NCBI GenBank assembly: GCA_963680875.1
Contig: OY804575.1
Coordinates: 103,533,505-103,597,504, forward strand
Reading direction: 5' to 3'
From: Bathymodiolus brooksi
Taxonomy: Eukaryota > Mollusca > Bivalvia > Mytilida > Modiolidae
DNA: 64,000 nt
Below are positions 26,251 to 39,400 of the stretch, piece by piece. Under the pieces are notes generated by a model. That model did no database searches. It had not been told where the DNA came from and saw nothing but the letters and a program-made list of their open reading frames with translations. Every line of letters begins with the position of its first letter. The first letter of the stretch is position 1. The position numbers and the translations under genes were made by a program.

Positions 26251-26480
26251 AAATCATATAACTACCTGTGCAATCAGTGCCTATTACTACAAAAGTCGTG
26301 AGTTAGAATCCCGCATATGGCAGGGTGTAGTCGATACATCATTATGTGATTAAATTTGTCAGTGACTTGCGACAGGTCCCTGGTTTTCTCCGGGTACTCC
26401 AATTTCCTCCACCAATAAAACTGACCGCCACAATGTAACTGAAATATTGCTGAAAGTGATGATAAACACCATAATCCTAA
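26251..26480 (+). repeat. SINE S1, second of the pair
   Basis: CTACCTGTGCAATCAGTGCC, GTCGTGAGTTAGAATCCCGC (B box), GTCGATACATCATTATGTGA, CGGGTACTCCAATTTCCTCC and GCTGAAAGTGATGATAAACA give a full-length copy directly after the first, both in plus orientation. Confidence 0.8.
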
Positions 26481-26485
26481 TCCAA

Positions 26486-26700
26486 GTAATGGTTAGCATG
26501 CTCGCCCCGAGTGTGGTAGATCGTGTGTTCGAGCCCTGGTCGGATCAAATTGTTGCTTCTCCGATAAGCATGCAGCATTAAGGAGACAGACTGGTTGGCT
26601 CTGAATCAGGATAATGTGTCCAAGTGGAGAGCGACATCTCTACCCACTACTGTATATAAAAGCTAGACCAAAGTCAGTTATGGACCTTGATCGCTGCACA
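26486..26700 (+). repeat. SINE S2 with clear tRNA-derived head
   Basis: TGGTTAGCATGCTCGCCCCG is an A-box region and GATCGTGTGTTCGAGCCCTG a B box, so the head derives from a tRNA. Then come CAGACTGGTTGGCTCTGAAT and CAGGATAATGTGTCC, matching the reverse complement of the S2 copies at 12818 and 27002. Confidence 0.8.
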
Positions 26701-27001
26701 ACACAAATCACATTTTATTGTAACATTTTGGAAAAGGTTGTATATATACAATGTCTGTAGATGTACAATATGTAACTATAAAAAATGTAGTACATGTACA
26801 GGTTAACAGTATGGTGAATCATGATTGGAGTTAGTATTACAGCATTAAGGGGAAATGATCACGCCTTACACATGATCAAAAATATTTTTTTCCCACCTTA
26901 CCAGTAAGATCAGAGGTGTACATGATCAATATGAATGAATCATTTTTCAAGAGGTGCACATTTTCAATTTGTTGTCCAATCTATATACCGGTATACAGTG
27001 T

Positions 27002-27315
27002 TTGAGTGAGTGATTGTTGTTTAATATGCCAAATGAGCAATTTTTCAGCTATATCATGGCAAGAACAAGCTGCATTTGATGAGACGATGATGCACGCTTT
27101 GTGCTAGATAAATAGCCGAGTTGAATTTTTATAGTGCTAACTCACTGAAAAAACAGTCAGACATGTCGTTCCACTCAGACACATTATTCTAATTCCCAGC
27201 CAACCAGTCTTTGCTCTTACTCCTTAATGCTGGGTGCTTAGCACAGAAGAAGCAAATACCATTTTTATAGTCTATGGTCTGACCCGACTGGGGCTCAAAC
27301 CCACGATCTAAAACT
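27002..27315 (-). repeat. SINE S2, full length, minus orientation
   Basis: The plus strand opens GAGTGAGTGATTGTTGTTTA, has CAGCTATATCATGGCAAGAA, CTAATTCCCAGCCAACCAGT and CTTTGCTCTTACTCCTTAAT, and ends at GGGGCTCAAACCCACGATCT, a reverse-complement B box. Confidence 0.85.
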
Positions 27316-27337
27316 TAAGGTGTGCAGAGTTTGATAA

Positions 27338-27437
27338 TAAAAACTATTGCAGTTACAAATTAAACAATTTAGGTACCCTCTAAAGCTTGCAATGACAAAG
27401 ATGATTAACACTAAACTTCCACACATGGGAAATTAAA
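27338..27437. repeat. Left flank repeat, related to 54585-54765
   Basis: GCAGTTACAAATTAAACAAT, TAGGTACCCTCTAAAG, TTGCAATGACAAAGATGA and CTTCCACACATGGGAAATT recur in similar order beyond the other end of the giant element. The element therefore probably sits inside an older repeat. Confidence 0.5.
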
Positions 27438-27441
27438 CCAG

Positions 27442-27472
27442 AGGCTCTCAAGAGCCTGTATCGTTCACCTGG
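27442..27472. other. Element A 5' hairpin and subterminal inverted repeat
   Basis: AGGCTCTCAAGAGCCT (27442-27457) folds with a 7-bp stem and a CA loop. GTTCACCTGG (27463-27472) is the exact complement of CCAGGTGAAC at 54543-54552. Confidence 0.8.
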
Positions 27473-27479
27473 TTATAAA

Positions 27480-30400
27480 AAAAACCAATTGGTCCTATGT
27501 AAAAACTATGTCCTGCAGTGGTAGTCATCTTGGAATTACGATCAACATAAAAAACACAAAGTTTGTAAAGGACCTTCCAATGATTGATGCATAGTTTAGG
27601 TTCAATCAGTGCAATAGCTTCAGAGAAGAAGATATTTCTGTATTTTCCCGATATGGTCCTGTGTTAATACTATGACCTGTGGTGGCAGCCATCTTGGATT
27701 TCCGATCGTCATAAAAAACAGAGGACCTTCCAATGATCATTCCCGGGCAGTTTGGTTTCAGAGAAGAAGCGTTTTGAAACATTTTTCCCATAGGGTCCAA
27801 TGTTAAACAAGTCCTGCCGTAGCCGCCATTTTGAATTTCATATCAGAACAAAAAACGTAAAGTTTGTAGAGGACCATCCAATGAACATTCATGTACAGTT
27901 TGGCTTTAATCATATTTGTAGTTTCTGAGAAGAAGGCATTTGAACATTTTCCCATAGGGTCCAATGCTAATCTATGTCCTGCGGTGGTGGCCATCTTGGA
28001 TATCCGATCGGCATAAAAAACACACACCTTGTAGAGGACCTCCCAATGATCACTCCTGGGCAGTTTGGTTTCAATTATCCAAGTGGTTTCAGAGAAGAAG
28101 CGTTTTGAAACATTTTTCCCATAGGGTCCAATGTTAAACTAAGTCCTGCCGTAGCCGCCATTTTGAATTTCATATCGGAACAAAAAACGTAACTTTGTAG
28201 AGGACCATCCAATGAACATTCATGTACAGTTTGGCTTTAATCATATTTGTAGTTTCTGAGAAGAAGGCATTTGAACATTTTCCCGTAGGGTCCAATGTTA
28301 ATCTATGTATTACGGTGGTGGCCATCTTGGATTTCCGATCGGCATAAAAAACATAAAATTTGTAGAGAACCTTCCAATGATCATTCCTGGGCAGTTTGGT
28401 TTCAACTGTCCTAGTGGTTTCAGAGAAGAAGCGTTTTGAAACATTTTCCCCATAGGGTCTAATGTTAAACTAAGTCCTGCCGTAGCCGCCATTTTGAATT
28501 TCATACCGGAACAAAAAACGTAAAATTTGTGGAGGACCATCTAATGAACATTCATGTACAGTTTGGCTTTAATCATATTTGTAGTTTCTGAGAAGAAGGC
28601 ATTTGAACATTTTCCCATAGGGTCCAATGTTAATCTATGTATTGCGGTGGCGGCCATCTTGGATTTCCGATCGACATAAAAAACATATAATTTGTAGAGG
28701 ACCTTCCAATGATCATTCCTGGGCAGTTTGGTTTCAATTGTCCTAGTGGTTTCAGAGAAGAAGCGTTTTGAAACATTTTTCCCATAGGGTCCAATGTTAA
28801 ACTAAGTCCTGCCGTAGCCGCCATTTTGAATTTCATATCGGAACAAAAAACGTATAGTTTGTAGAGGACCATCCAATGAACATTCATGTACAGTTTGGCT
28901 TTAATAATATTTGTAGTTTCTGAGAAGAAGGCATTTGAACATTTTCCCATAGGGTCCAAAGTTAATCTATGTATTGCTGTGGTGGCCATCTTGGATTTCC
29001 GATCGACATAAAAAACATAAATTTGTAGAGGACCTTCCAATGATCATTCCTGGGGAGTTTGGTTTCAATTGTCCAAGTGGTTTCAGAGAAGAAGCGTTTT
29101 GAAACATTTTTCCCATAGGGTCCAATGTTAAACTAAGTCCTGCCGTAGCCGCCATTTTGAATTTCATACCAGAACAAAAAACGTAAGTTTGTAGAGGACC
29201 ATCTAATGAACATTCATGTACAGTTTGGCTTTAATAATATTTGTAGTTTCTGAGAAGAAGGCATTTGAACATTTTCTCATAGGGTCCAATGTTAATCTAT
29301 GTATTGCGGTGGCGGCCATCTTGGATTTCCAATCGACATAAAAAACATAAACTTTGTAGAGGACCTTCCAATGATCATTCCTGGGCAGTTTGGTTTCAAT
29401 TGTCCAAGTGGTTTCAGAGAAGAAGCGTTTTGAAACATTTTCCCCATAGGGTCCAATGTTAAACTAAGTCCTGCCGTAGTCGTTATTTTGAATTTCATAT
29501 CGGAACAAAAAACGTAAAGTTTGTAGAGGACCATCCAATGAACATTCATGTACAGTTTGGCTTTAATAATATTTGTAGTTTCTGAGAAGAAGGCATTTGA
29601 ACATTTTCACATAGGGTCCAATGTTAATCTATGTATTACGGTGGCGGCCATCTTGGATTTCCGATCGGCATAAAAAACATAAAATTTGTAGAGAACCTTC
29701 CAATGATCATTCCTGGGCAGTTTGGTTTCAATTGTCCTAGTGGTTTCAGAGAAGAAGCGTTTTGAAACATTTTTCCCATAGGGTCCAATGTTAAACTAAG
29801 TCCTGCCGTAGCCGCCATTTTGAATTTCATATCGGAACAAAAAACGTATAGTTTGTAGAGGACCATCCAATGAACATTCATGTACAGTTTGGCTTTAATA
29901 ATATTTGTAGTTTCTGAGAAGAAGGCATTTGAACATTTTCTCATAGGGTCCAAAGTTAATCTATGTATTGCTGTGGTGGCCATCTTGGATTTCCGATCGA
30001 CATAAAAAACATAAATTTGTAGAGGACCTTCCAATGATCATTCCTGGGGAGTTTGGTTTCAATTGTCCAAGTGGTTTCAGAGAAGAAGCGTTTTGAAACA
30101 TTTTTCCCATAGGGTCTAATGTTAAACTAAGTCCTGCCGTAGCCGCCATTTTGAATTTCATACCGGAACAAAAAACGTAAGTTTGTAGAGGACCATCCAA
30201 TGAACATTCATGTACAGTTTGGCTTTAATAATATTTGTAGTTTCTGAGAAGAAGGCATTTGAACATTTTCTCATAGGGTCCAATGTTAATCTATGTATTG
30301 CGGTGGCGGCCATCTTGGATTGCCAATCGACATAAAAAACATATAATTTGTAGAGGACCTTCCAATGATCATTCCTGGGCAGTTTGGTTTCAATTGTCCA

Positions 30401-33400
30401 AGTGGTTTCAGAGAAGAAGCGTTTTGAAACATTTTTCCCATAGGGTCCAATGTTAAACTAAGTCCTGCCGTAGCCGCCATTTTGAATTTCATACCGGAAC
30501 AAAAAACGTAAAGTTTGTAGAGGACCATCCAATGAACATTCATGTACAGTTTGGCTTTAATAATATTTGTAGTTTCTGAGAAGAAGGCATTTGAACATTT
30601 TTCCATAGGGTCCAAAGTTAATCTATGTATTGCGGTGGTGGCCATCTTGGATTTCCGATCGACTTAAAAAACATAAATTTGTAGAGGACCTTCCAATGAT
30701 CATTCCTGGGGAGTTTGGTTTCAATTGTCCAAGTGGTTTCAGAGAAGAAGCGTTTTGAAACATTTTTCCCATAGGGTCCAATGTTAAACTAAGTCCTGCC
30801 GTAGCCGCCATTTTGAATTTCATACCGGAACAAAAAACGTAAGTTTGTAGAGGACCATCCAATGAACATTCATGTACAGTTTGGCTTTAATAATATTTGT
30901 AGTTTCTGAGAAGAAGGCATTTGAACATTTTCTCATAGGGTCCAATGTTAATCTATGTATTGCGGTGGCGGCCATCTTGGATTTCCGATCGACTTAAAAA
31001 ACATAAATTTTGTAGAGGACCTTCCAATGATCATTCCTGGGCAGTTTGGTTTTAATTGTCCAAGTGGTTTCAGAGAAGAAGCGTTTTGAAACATTTTTCC
31101 CATAGGGTCCAATGTTAAACTAAGTCCTGCCGTAGCCGCCATTTTGAATTTCATACCGGAACAAAAAACGTAAAGTTTGTAGAGGACCATCTAATGAACA
31201 TTCATGTACAGTTTGGCTTTAATCATATTTGTAGTTTCTGAGAAGAAGGCATTTGAACATTTTCCCATAGGGTCCAATGTTAATCTATGTATTGCGGTGG
31301 CGGCCATCTTGGATTTCCGATCGACTTAAAAAACATAAATTTGTAGAGGACCTTCCAATGATCATTCCTGGGGAGTTTGGTTTCAATTGTCCAAGTGGTT
31401 TCAGAGAAGAAGCGTTTTGAAACATTTTTCTCATAGGGTCCAATGTTAAACTAAGTCCTGCCGTAGCCGCCATTTTGAATTTCATATCGGAACAAAAAAC
31501 GTAACTTTGTAGAGGACCATCCAATGAACATTCATGTACAGTTTGGCTTTAATAATAATTGTAGTTTCTGAGAAGAAGGCATTTGAACATTTTCCCATAG
31601 GGTCCAATGTTAATCTATGTATTGCGGTGGTGGCCATCTTGGATTTCCGATCGGCATAAAAAACATAAAATTTGTAGAGAACCTTCCAATGATCATTCCT
31701 GGGCAGTTTGGTTTCAACTGTCCTAGTGGTTTCAGAGAAGAAGCGTTTTGAAACATTTTCCTCATAGGGTCCAATGTTAAACTAAGTCCTGCCGTAGCCG
31801 CCATTTTGAATTTCATATCGGAACAAAAAACGTATAGTTTGTAGAGGACCATCCAATGAACATTCATGTACAGTTTGGCTTTAATAATATTTGTAGTTTC
31901 TGAGAAGAAGGCATTTGAACATTTTCCCATAGGGTCCAAAGTTAATCTATGTATTGCGGTGGTGGCCATCTTGGATTTCCGATCGACTTAAAAACATAAA
32001 TTTGTAGAGGACCTTCCAATGATCATTCCTGGGCAGTTTGGTTTCAATTGTCCTAGTGGTTTCAGAGAAGAAGCGTTTTGAAACATTTTTCCCATAGGGT
32101 CCAATGTTAAACTAAGTCCTGCCGTAGCCGCCATTTTGAATTTCATATCGGAACAAAAAACGTAAAGTTTGTAGAGGACCATCCAATGAACATTCATGTA
32201 CAGTTTGGCTTTAATAATATTTGTAGTTTCTGAGAAGAAGGCATTTGAACATTTTCCCATAGGGTCCAATGTTAATCTATGTATTACGGTGGCGGCCATC
32301 TTGGATTTCCGATCGACTTAGAAAACATAAATTTTGTAGAGGACCTTCCAATGATCATTCCTGGGGAGTTTGGTTTCAATTGTCCAAGTGGTTTCAGAGA
32401 AGAAGCGTTTTGAAACATTTTCCCCATAGGGTCCAATGTTAAACTAAGTCCTGCCGTAGCCGCCATTTTGAATTTCATACCGGAACAAAAAACGTAAAGT
32501 TTGTAGAGGACCATCTAATGAACATTCATGTACAGTTTGGCTTTAATCATATTTGTAGTTTCTGAGAAGAAGGCATTTGAACATTTTCCCATAGGGTCCA
32601 AAGTTAATCTATGTATTGCGGTGGTGGCCATCTTGGATTTCCGATCGACTTAAAAAACATAAATTTGTAGAGGACCTTCCAATGATCATTCCTGGGCAGT
32701 TTGGTTTCAATTGTCCAAGTGGTTTCAGAGAAGAAGCGTTTTGAAACATTTTTCCCATAGGGTCCAATGTTAAACTAAGTCCTGCCGTAGCCGCCATTTT
32801 GAATTTCATACCGGAACAAAAAACGTAAAGTTTGTAGAGGACCATCCAATGAACATTCATGTACAGTTTGGCTTTAATCATATTTGTAGTTTCTGAGAAG
32901 AAGGCATTTGAACATTTTCCCATAGGGTCCAATGTTAATCTATGTATTGCGGTGGCGGCCATCTTGGATTTCCGATCGACATAAAAAACATAAAATTTGT
33001 AGAGGACCTTCCAATGATCATTCCAGGGCAGTTTGGTTTCAATTGTCCAAGTGGTTTCAGAGAAGAAGCGTTTTGAAACATTTTCCCCATAGGGTCCAAT
33101 GTTAAACTAAGTCCTGCCGTAGCCGCCATTTTGAATTTCATACCGGAACAAAAAACGTAAAGTTTGTAGAGGACCATCTAATGAACATTCATGTACAGTT
33201 TGGCTTTAATCATATTTGTAGTTTCTGAGAAGAAGGCATTTGAACATTTTCCCATAGGGTCCAATGTTAATCTATGTATTGCGGTGGCGGCCATCTTGGA
33301 TTTCCGATCGACTTAAAAAACATAAATTTGTAGAGGACCTTCCAATGATCATTCCTGGGCAGTTTGGTTTCAATTGTCCAAGTGGTTTCAGAGAAGAAGC

Positions 33401-36400
33401 GTTTTGAAACATTTTTCCCATAGGGTCCAATGTTAAACTAAGTCCTGCCGTAGCCGCCATTTTGAATTTCATATCGGAACAAAAAACGTAAAGTTTGTAG
33501 AGGACCATCCAATGAACATTCATGTACAGTTTGGCTTTAATAATATTTGTAGTTTCTGAGAAGAAGGCATTTGAACATTTTTCCATAGGGTCCAAAGTTA
33601 ATCTATGTATTGCAGTGGTGGCCATCTTGGATTTCCGATCGACTTAAAAAACATAAATTTGTAGAGGACCTTCCAATGATCATTCCTGGGCAGTTTGGTT
33701 TCAATTGTCCAAGTGGTTTCAGAGAAGAAGCGTTTTGAAACATTTTTCTCATAGGGTCCAATGTTAAACTAAGTCCTGCGTAGCCGCTATTTTGAATTTC
33801 ATATCGGAACAAAAAACGTAACTTTGTAGAGGACCATCCAATGAACATTCATGTACAGTTTGGCTTTAATAATATTTGTAGTTTCTGAGAAGAAGGCATT
33901 TGAACATTTTCCCATAGGGTCCAATGTTAATCTATGTATTGCGGTGGTGGCCATCTTGGATTTCCGATCGGCATAAAAAACATAAAATTTGTAGAGAACC
34001 TTCCAATGATCATTCCTGGGCAGTTTGGTTTCAACTGTCCTAGTGGTTTCAGAGAAGAAGCGTTTTGAAACATTTTCCCCATAGGGTCCAATGTTAAACT
34101 AAGTCCTGCCGTAGCCGCCATTTTGAATTTCATATCGGAACAAAAAACGTATAGTTTGTAGAGGACCATCCAATGAACATTCATGTACAGTTTGGCTTTA
34201 ATAATATTTGTAGTTTCTGAGAAGAAGGCATTTGAACATTTTCCCATAGGGTCCAATGTTAATCTATGTATTGCGGTGGTGGCCATCTTGGATTTCCGAT
34301 CGACTTAAAAAACATAAATTTGTAGAGGACCTTCCAATGATCATTCCTGGGGAGTTTGGTTTCAATTGTCCAAGTGGTTTCAGAGAAGAAGCGTTTTGAA
34401 ACATTTTTCCCATAGGGTCCAATGTTAAACTAAGTCCTGCCGTAGCCGCCATTTTGAATTTCATACCGGAACAAAAAACGTAAAGTTTGTAGAGGACCAT
34501 CTAATGAACATTCATGTACAGTTTGGCTTTAATTATATTTGTAGTTTCTGAGAAGAAGGCATTTGAACATTTTCCCATAGGGTCCAAAGTTAATCTATGT
34601 ATTGCGGTGGTGGCCATCTTGGATTTCCGATCGACTTAAAAAACATAAATTTGTAGAGGACCTTCCAATGATCATTCCTGGGCAGTTTGGTTTCAATTGT
34701 CCAAGTGGTTTCAGAGAAGAAGCGTTTTGAAACATTTTTCCCATAGGGTCCAATGTTAAACTAAGTCCTGCCGTAGCCGCCATTTTGAATTTCATACCGG
34801 AACAAAAAACGTAAAGTTTGTAGAGGACCATCTAATGAACATTCATGTACAGTTTGGCTTTAATTATATTTGTAGTTTCTGAGAAGAAGGCATTTGAACA
34901 TTTTCCCATAGGGTCCAATGTTAATCTATGTATTGCGGTGGCGGCCATCTTGGATTTCCGATCGACATAAAAAACATATAATTTGTAGAGGACCTTCCAA
35001 TGATCATTCCTGGGCAGTTTGGTTTCAATTGTCCTAGTGGTTTCAGAGAAGAAGCGTTTTGAAACATTTTTCCCATAGGGTCCAATGTTAAACTAAGTCC
35101 TGCCGTAGCCGCCATTTTGAATTTCATATCGGAACAAAAAACGTAAAGTTTGTAGAGGACCATCTAATGAACATTCATGTACAGTTTGGCTTTAATCATA
35201 TTTGTAGTTTCTGAGAAGAAGGCATTTGAATATTTTCCCATAGGGTCCAATGTTAATCTATGTATTGCGGTGGTGGCCATCTTGAATTTTCGATCGGGAT
35301 AAAAATAACATAAACTTTGTAGAGGACCTTCCAATGACCATTCCTGGGCAGTTTGGTTTCTATTGTCCCAGTGGTTTCAGATAAGAAGCGTTTTGAAACA
35401 TTTTTCCCATAGGGTCCAATGTTAAACTAAGTCCTGCCGTAGCCGCCATTTTGAATTTCATATCGGAACAAAAAACGTAAAGTTTGTAGAGGACCATCTA
35501 ATGAACATTCATGTACAGTTTGGCTTTAATTATATTTGTAGTTTCTGAGAAGAAGGCATTTGAACATTTTCCCATAGGGTCCAATGTTAATCTATGTATT
35601 GCGGTGGTGGCCATCTTGGATTTCCGATCGGCATAAAAAACATAAAATTTGTAGAGAACCTTCCAATGATCATTCCTGGGCAGTTTGGTTTCAACTGTCC
35701 TAGTGGTTTCAGAGAAGAAGCGTTTTGAAACATTTTCCCCATAGGGTCCAATGTTAAACTAAGTCCTGCCGTAGCCGCCATTTTGAATTTCATATCGGAA
35801 CAAAAAACGTAAAGTTTGTAGAGGACCATCCAATGAACATTCATGTACAGTTTGGCTTTAATAATATTTGTAGTTTCTGAGAAGAAGGCATTTGAACATT
35901 TTCCCATAGGGTACAAAGTTAATCTATGTATTGCGGTGGTGGCCATCTTGGATTTCCGATCGACTTAAAAAACATAAATTTGTGGAGGACCTTCCAATGA
36001 TCATTCCTGGGCAGTTTGGTTTCAATTGTCCAAGTGGTTTCAGAGAAGAAGCGTTTTGAAACATTTTTCCCATAGGGTCCAATGTTAAACTAAGTCCTGC
36101 CGTAGCCGCCATTTTGAATTTCATACCGGAACAAAAAACGTAAAGTTTGTAGAGGACCATCTAATGAACATTCATGTACAGTTTGGCTTTAATTATATTT
36201 GTAGTTTCTGAGAAGAAGGCATTTGAACATTTTCCCATAGGGTCCAATGTTAATCTATGTATTGCGGTGGCGGCCATCTTGGATTTCCGATCGACATAAA
36301 AAACATATAATTTGTAGAGGACCTTCCAATGATCATTCCTGGGCAGTTTGGTTTCAATTGTCCTAGTGGTTTCAGAGAAGAAGCGTTTTGAAACATTTTT

Positions 36401-39400
36401 CCCATAGGGTCCAATGTTAAACTAAGTCCTGCCGTAGCCGCCATTTTGAATTTCATACCGGAACAAAAAACGTAACTTTGTAGAGGACCATCTAATGAAC
36501 ATTCATGTACAGTTTGGCTTTAATTATATTTGTAGTTTCTGAGAAGAAGGCATTTGAACATTTTCCCATAGGGTCCAAAGTTAATCTATGTATTGCGGTG
36601 GTGGCCATCTTGGATTTCCGATCGACTTAAAAAACATAAATTTGTAGAGGACCTTCCAATGATCATTCCTGGGCAGTTTGGTTTCAATTGTCCAAGTGGT
36701 TTCAGAGAAGAAGCGTTTTGAAACATTTTTCCCATAGGGTCCAATGTTAAACTAAGTCCTGCCGTAGCCGCCATTTTGAATTTCATACCGGAACAAAAAA
36801 CGTAAAGTTTGTAGAGGACCATCTAATGAACATTCATGTACAGTTTGGCTTTAATTATATTTGTAGTTTCTGAGAAGAAGGCATTTGAACATTTTCCCAT
36901 AGGGTCCAATGTTAATCTATGTATTGCGGTGGCGGCCATCTTGGATTTCCGATCGACATAAAAAACATATAATTTGTAGAGGAACTTCCAATGATCATTC
37001 CTGGGCAGTTTGGTTTCAATTGTCCTAGTGGTTTCAGAGAAGAAGCGTTTTGAAACATTTTTCCCATAGGGTCCAATGTTAAACTAAGTCCTGCCGTAGC
37101 CGCCATTTTGAATTTCATATCGGAACAAAAAACGTAAAGTTTGTAGAGGACCATCTAATGAACATTCATGTACAGTTTGGCTTTAATCATATTTGTAGTT
37201 TCTGAGAAGAAGGCATTTGAATATTTTCCCATAGGGTCCAATGTTAATCTATGTATTGCGGTGGTGGCCATCTTGAATTTTCGATCGGGATAAAAATAAC
37301 ATAAACTTTGTAGAGGACCTTCCAATGACCATTCCTGGGCAGTTTGGTTTCTATTGTCCCAGTGGTTTCAGATAAGAAGCGTTTTGAAACATTTTTCCCA
37401 TAGGGTCCAATGTTAAACTAAGTCCTGCCGTAGCCGCCATTTTGAATTTCATATCGGAACAAAAAACGTAAAGTTTGTAGAGGACCATCCAATGAACATT
37501 CATGTACAGTTTGGCTTTAATAATATTTGTAGTTTCTGAGAAGAAGGCATTTGAACATTTTCCCATAGGGTACAAAGTTAATCTATGTATTGCGGTGGTG
37601 GCCATCTTGGATTTCCGATCGACTTAAAAAACATAAATTTGTGGAGGACCTTCCAATGATCATTCCTGGGCAGTTTGGTTTCAATTGTCCAAGTGGTTTC
37701 AGAGAAGAAGCGTTTTGAAACATTTTTCCCATAGGGTCCAATGTTAAACTAAGTCCTGCCGTAGCCGACATTTTGAATTTCATACCGGAACAAAAAACGT
37801 AAAGTTTGTAGAGGACCATCCAATGAACGTTCATGTACAGTTTGGCTTTAATCATATTTGTAGTTTCTGAGAAGAAGGCATTTGAACATTTTCCCATAGG
37901 GTCCAATGTTAATCTATGTATTGCGGTGGCGGCCATCTTGGATTTCCGATCGACTTAAAAAACATAAATTTGTAGAGGACCTTCCAATGATCATTCCTGG
38001 GCAGTTTGGTTTCAATTGTCCAAGTGGTTTCAGAGAAGAAGCGTTTTGAAACATTTTTCCCATAGGGTCCAATGTTAAACTAAGTCCTGCCGTAGCCGCC
38101 ATTTTGAATTTCATATCGGAACAAAAAACGTAAAGTTTGTAGAGGACCATCCAATGAACATTCATGTACAGTTTGGCTTTAATAATATTTGTAGTTTCTG
38201 AGAAGAAGGCATTTGAACATTTTTCCATAGGGTCCAAAGTTAATCTATGTATTGCAGTGGTGGCCATCTTGGATTTCCGATCGACTTAAAAAACATAAAT
38301 TTGTAGAGGACCTTCCAATGATCATTCCTGGGCAGTTTGGTTTCAATTGTCCAAGTGGTTTCAGAGAAGAAGCGTTTTGAAACATTTTTCTCATAGGGTC
38401 CAATGTTAAACTAAGTCCTGCGTAGCCGCTATTTTGAATTTCATATCGGAACAAAAAACGTAACTTTGTAGAGGACCATCCAATGAACATTCATGTACAG
38501 TTTGGCTTTAATAATATTTGTAGTTTCTGAGAAGAAGGCATTTGAACATTTTCCCATAGGGTCCAATGTTAATCTATGTATTGCGGTGGTGGCCATCTTG
38601 GATTTCCGATCGGCATAAAAAACATAAAATTTGTAGAGAACCTTCCAATGATCATTCCTGGGCAGTTTGGTTTCAACTGTCCTAGTGGTTTCAGAGAAGA
38701 AGCGTTTTGAAACATTTTCCCCATAGGGTCCAATGTTAAACTAAGTCCTGCCGTAGCCGCCATTTTGAATTTCATATCGGAACAAAAAACCTTGAGATTG
38801 TAGAAGACCGTCCAATGAACATTCATGTACAGTTTGGCTTTAATAATATTTGTAGTTTCTGAGAAGAAGGCATTTGAACATTTTCCCATAGGGTCCAAAG
38901 TTAATCTATGTATTGCGGTGGTGGCCATCTTGGATTTCCGATCGACTTAAAAAACATAAATTTGTAGAGGACCTTCCAATGATCATTCCTGGGGAGTTTG
39001 GTTTCAATTGTCCAAGTGGTTTCAGAGAAGAAGCGTTTTGAAACATTTTTCCCATAGGGTCCAATGTTAAACTAAGTCCTGCCGTAGCCGCCATTTTGAA
39101 TTTCATACCGGAACAAAAAACGTAAAGTTTGTAGAGGACCATCTAATGAACATTCATGTACAGTTTGGCTTTAATTATATTTGTAGTTTCTGAGAAGAAG
39201 GCATTTGAACATTTTCCCATAGGGTCCAAAGTTAATCTATGTATTGCGGTGGTGGCCATCTTGGATTTCCGATCGACTTAAAAAACATAAATTTGTAGAG
39301 GACCTTCCAATGATCATTCCTGGGCAGTTTGGTTTCAATTGTCCAAGTGGTTTCAGAGAAGAAGCGTTTTGAAACATTTTTCCCATAGGGTCCAATGTTA

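Noticed and set aside
26486..26560. A tRNA gene
   Set aside because: A and B boxes are present, but the rest does not form a full cloverleaf and runs on into SINE S2 sequence shared with other copies.
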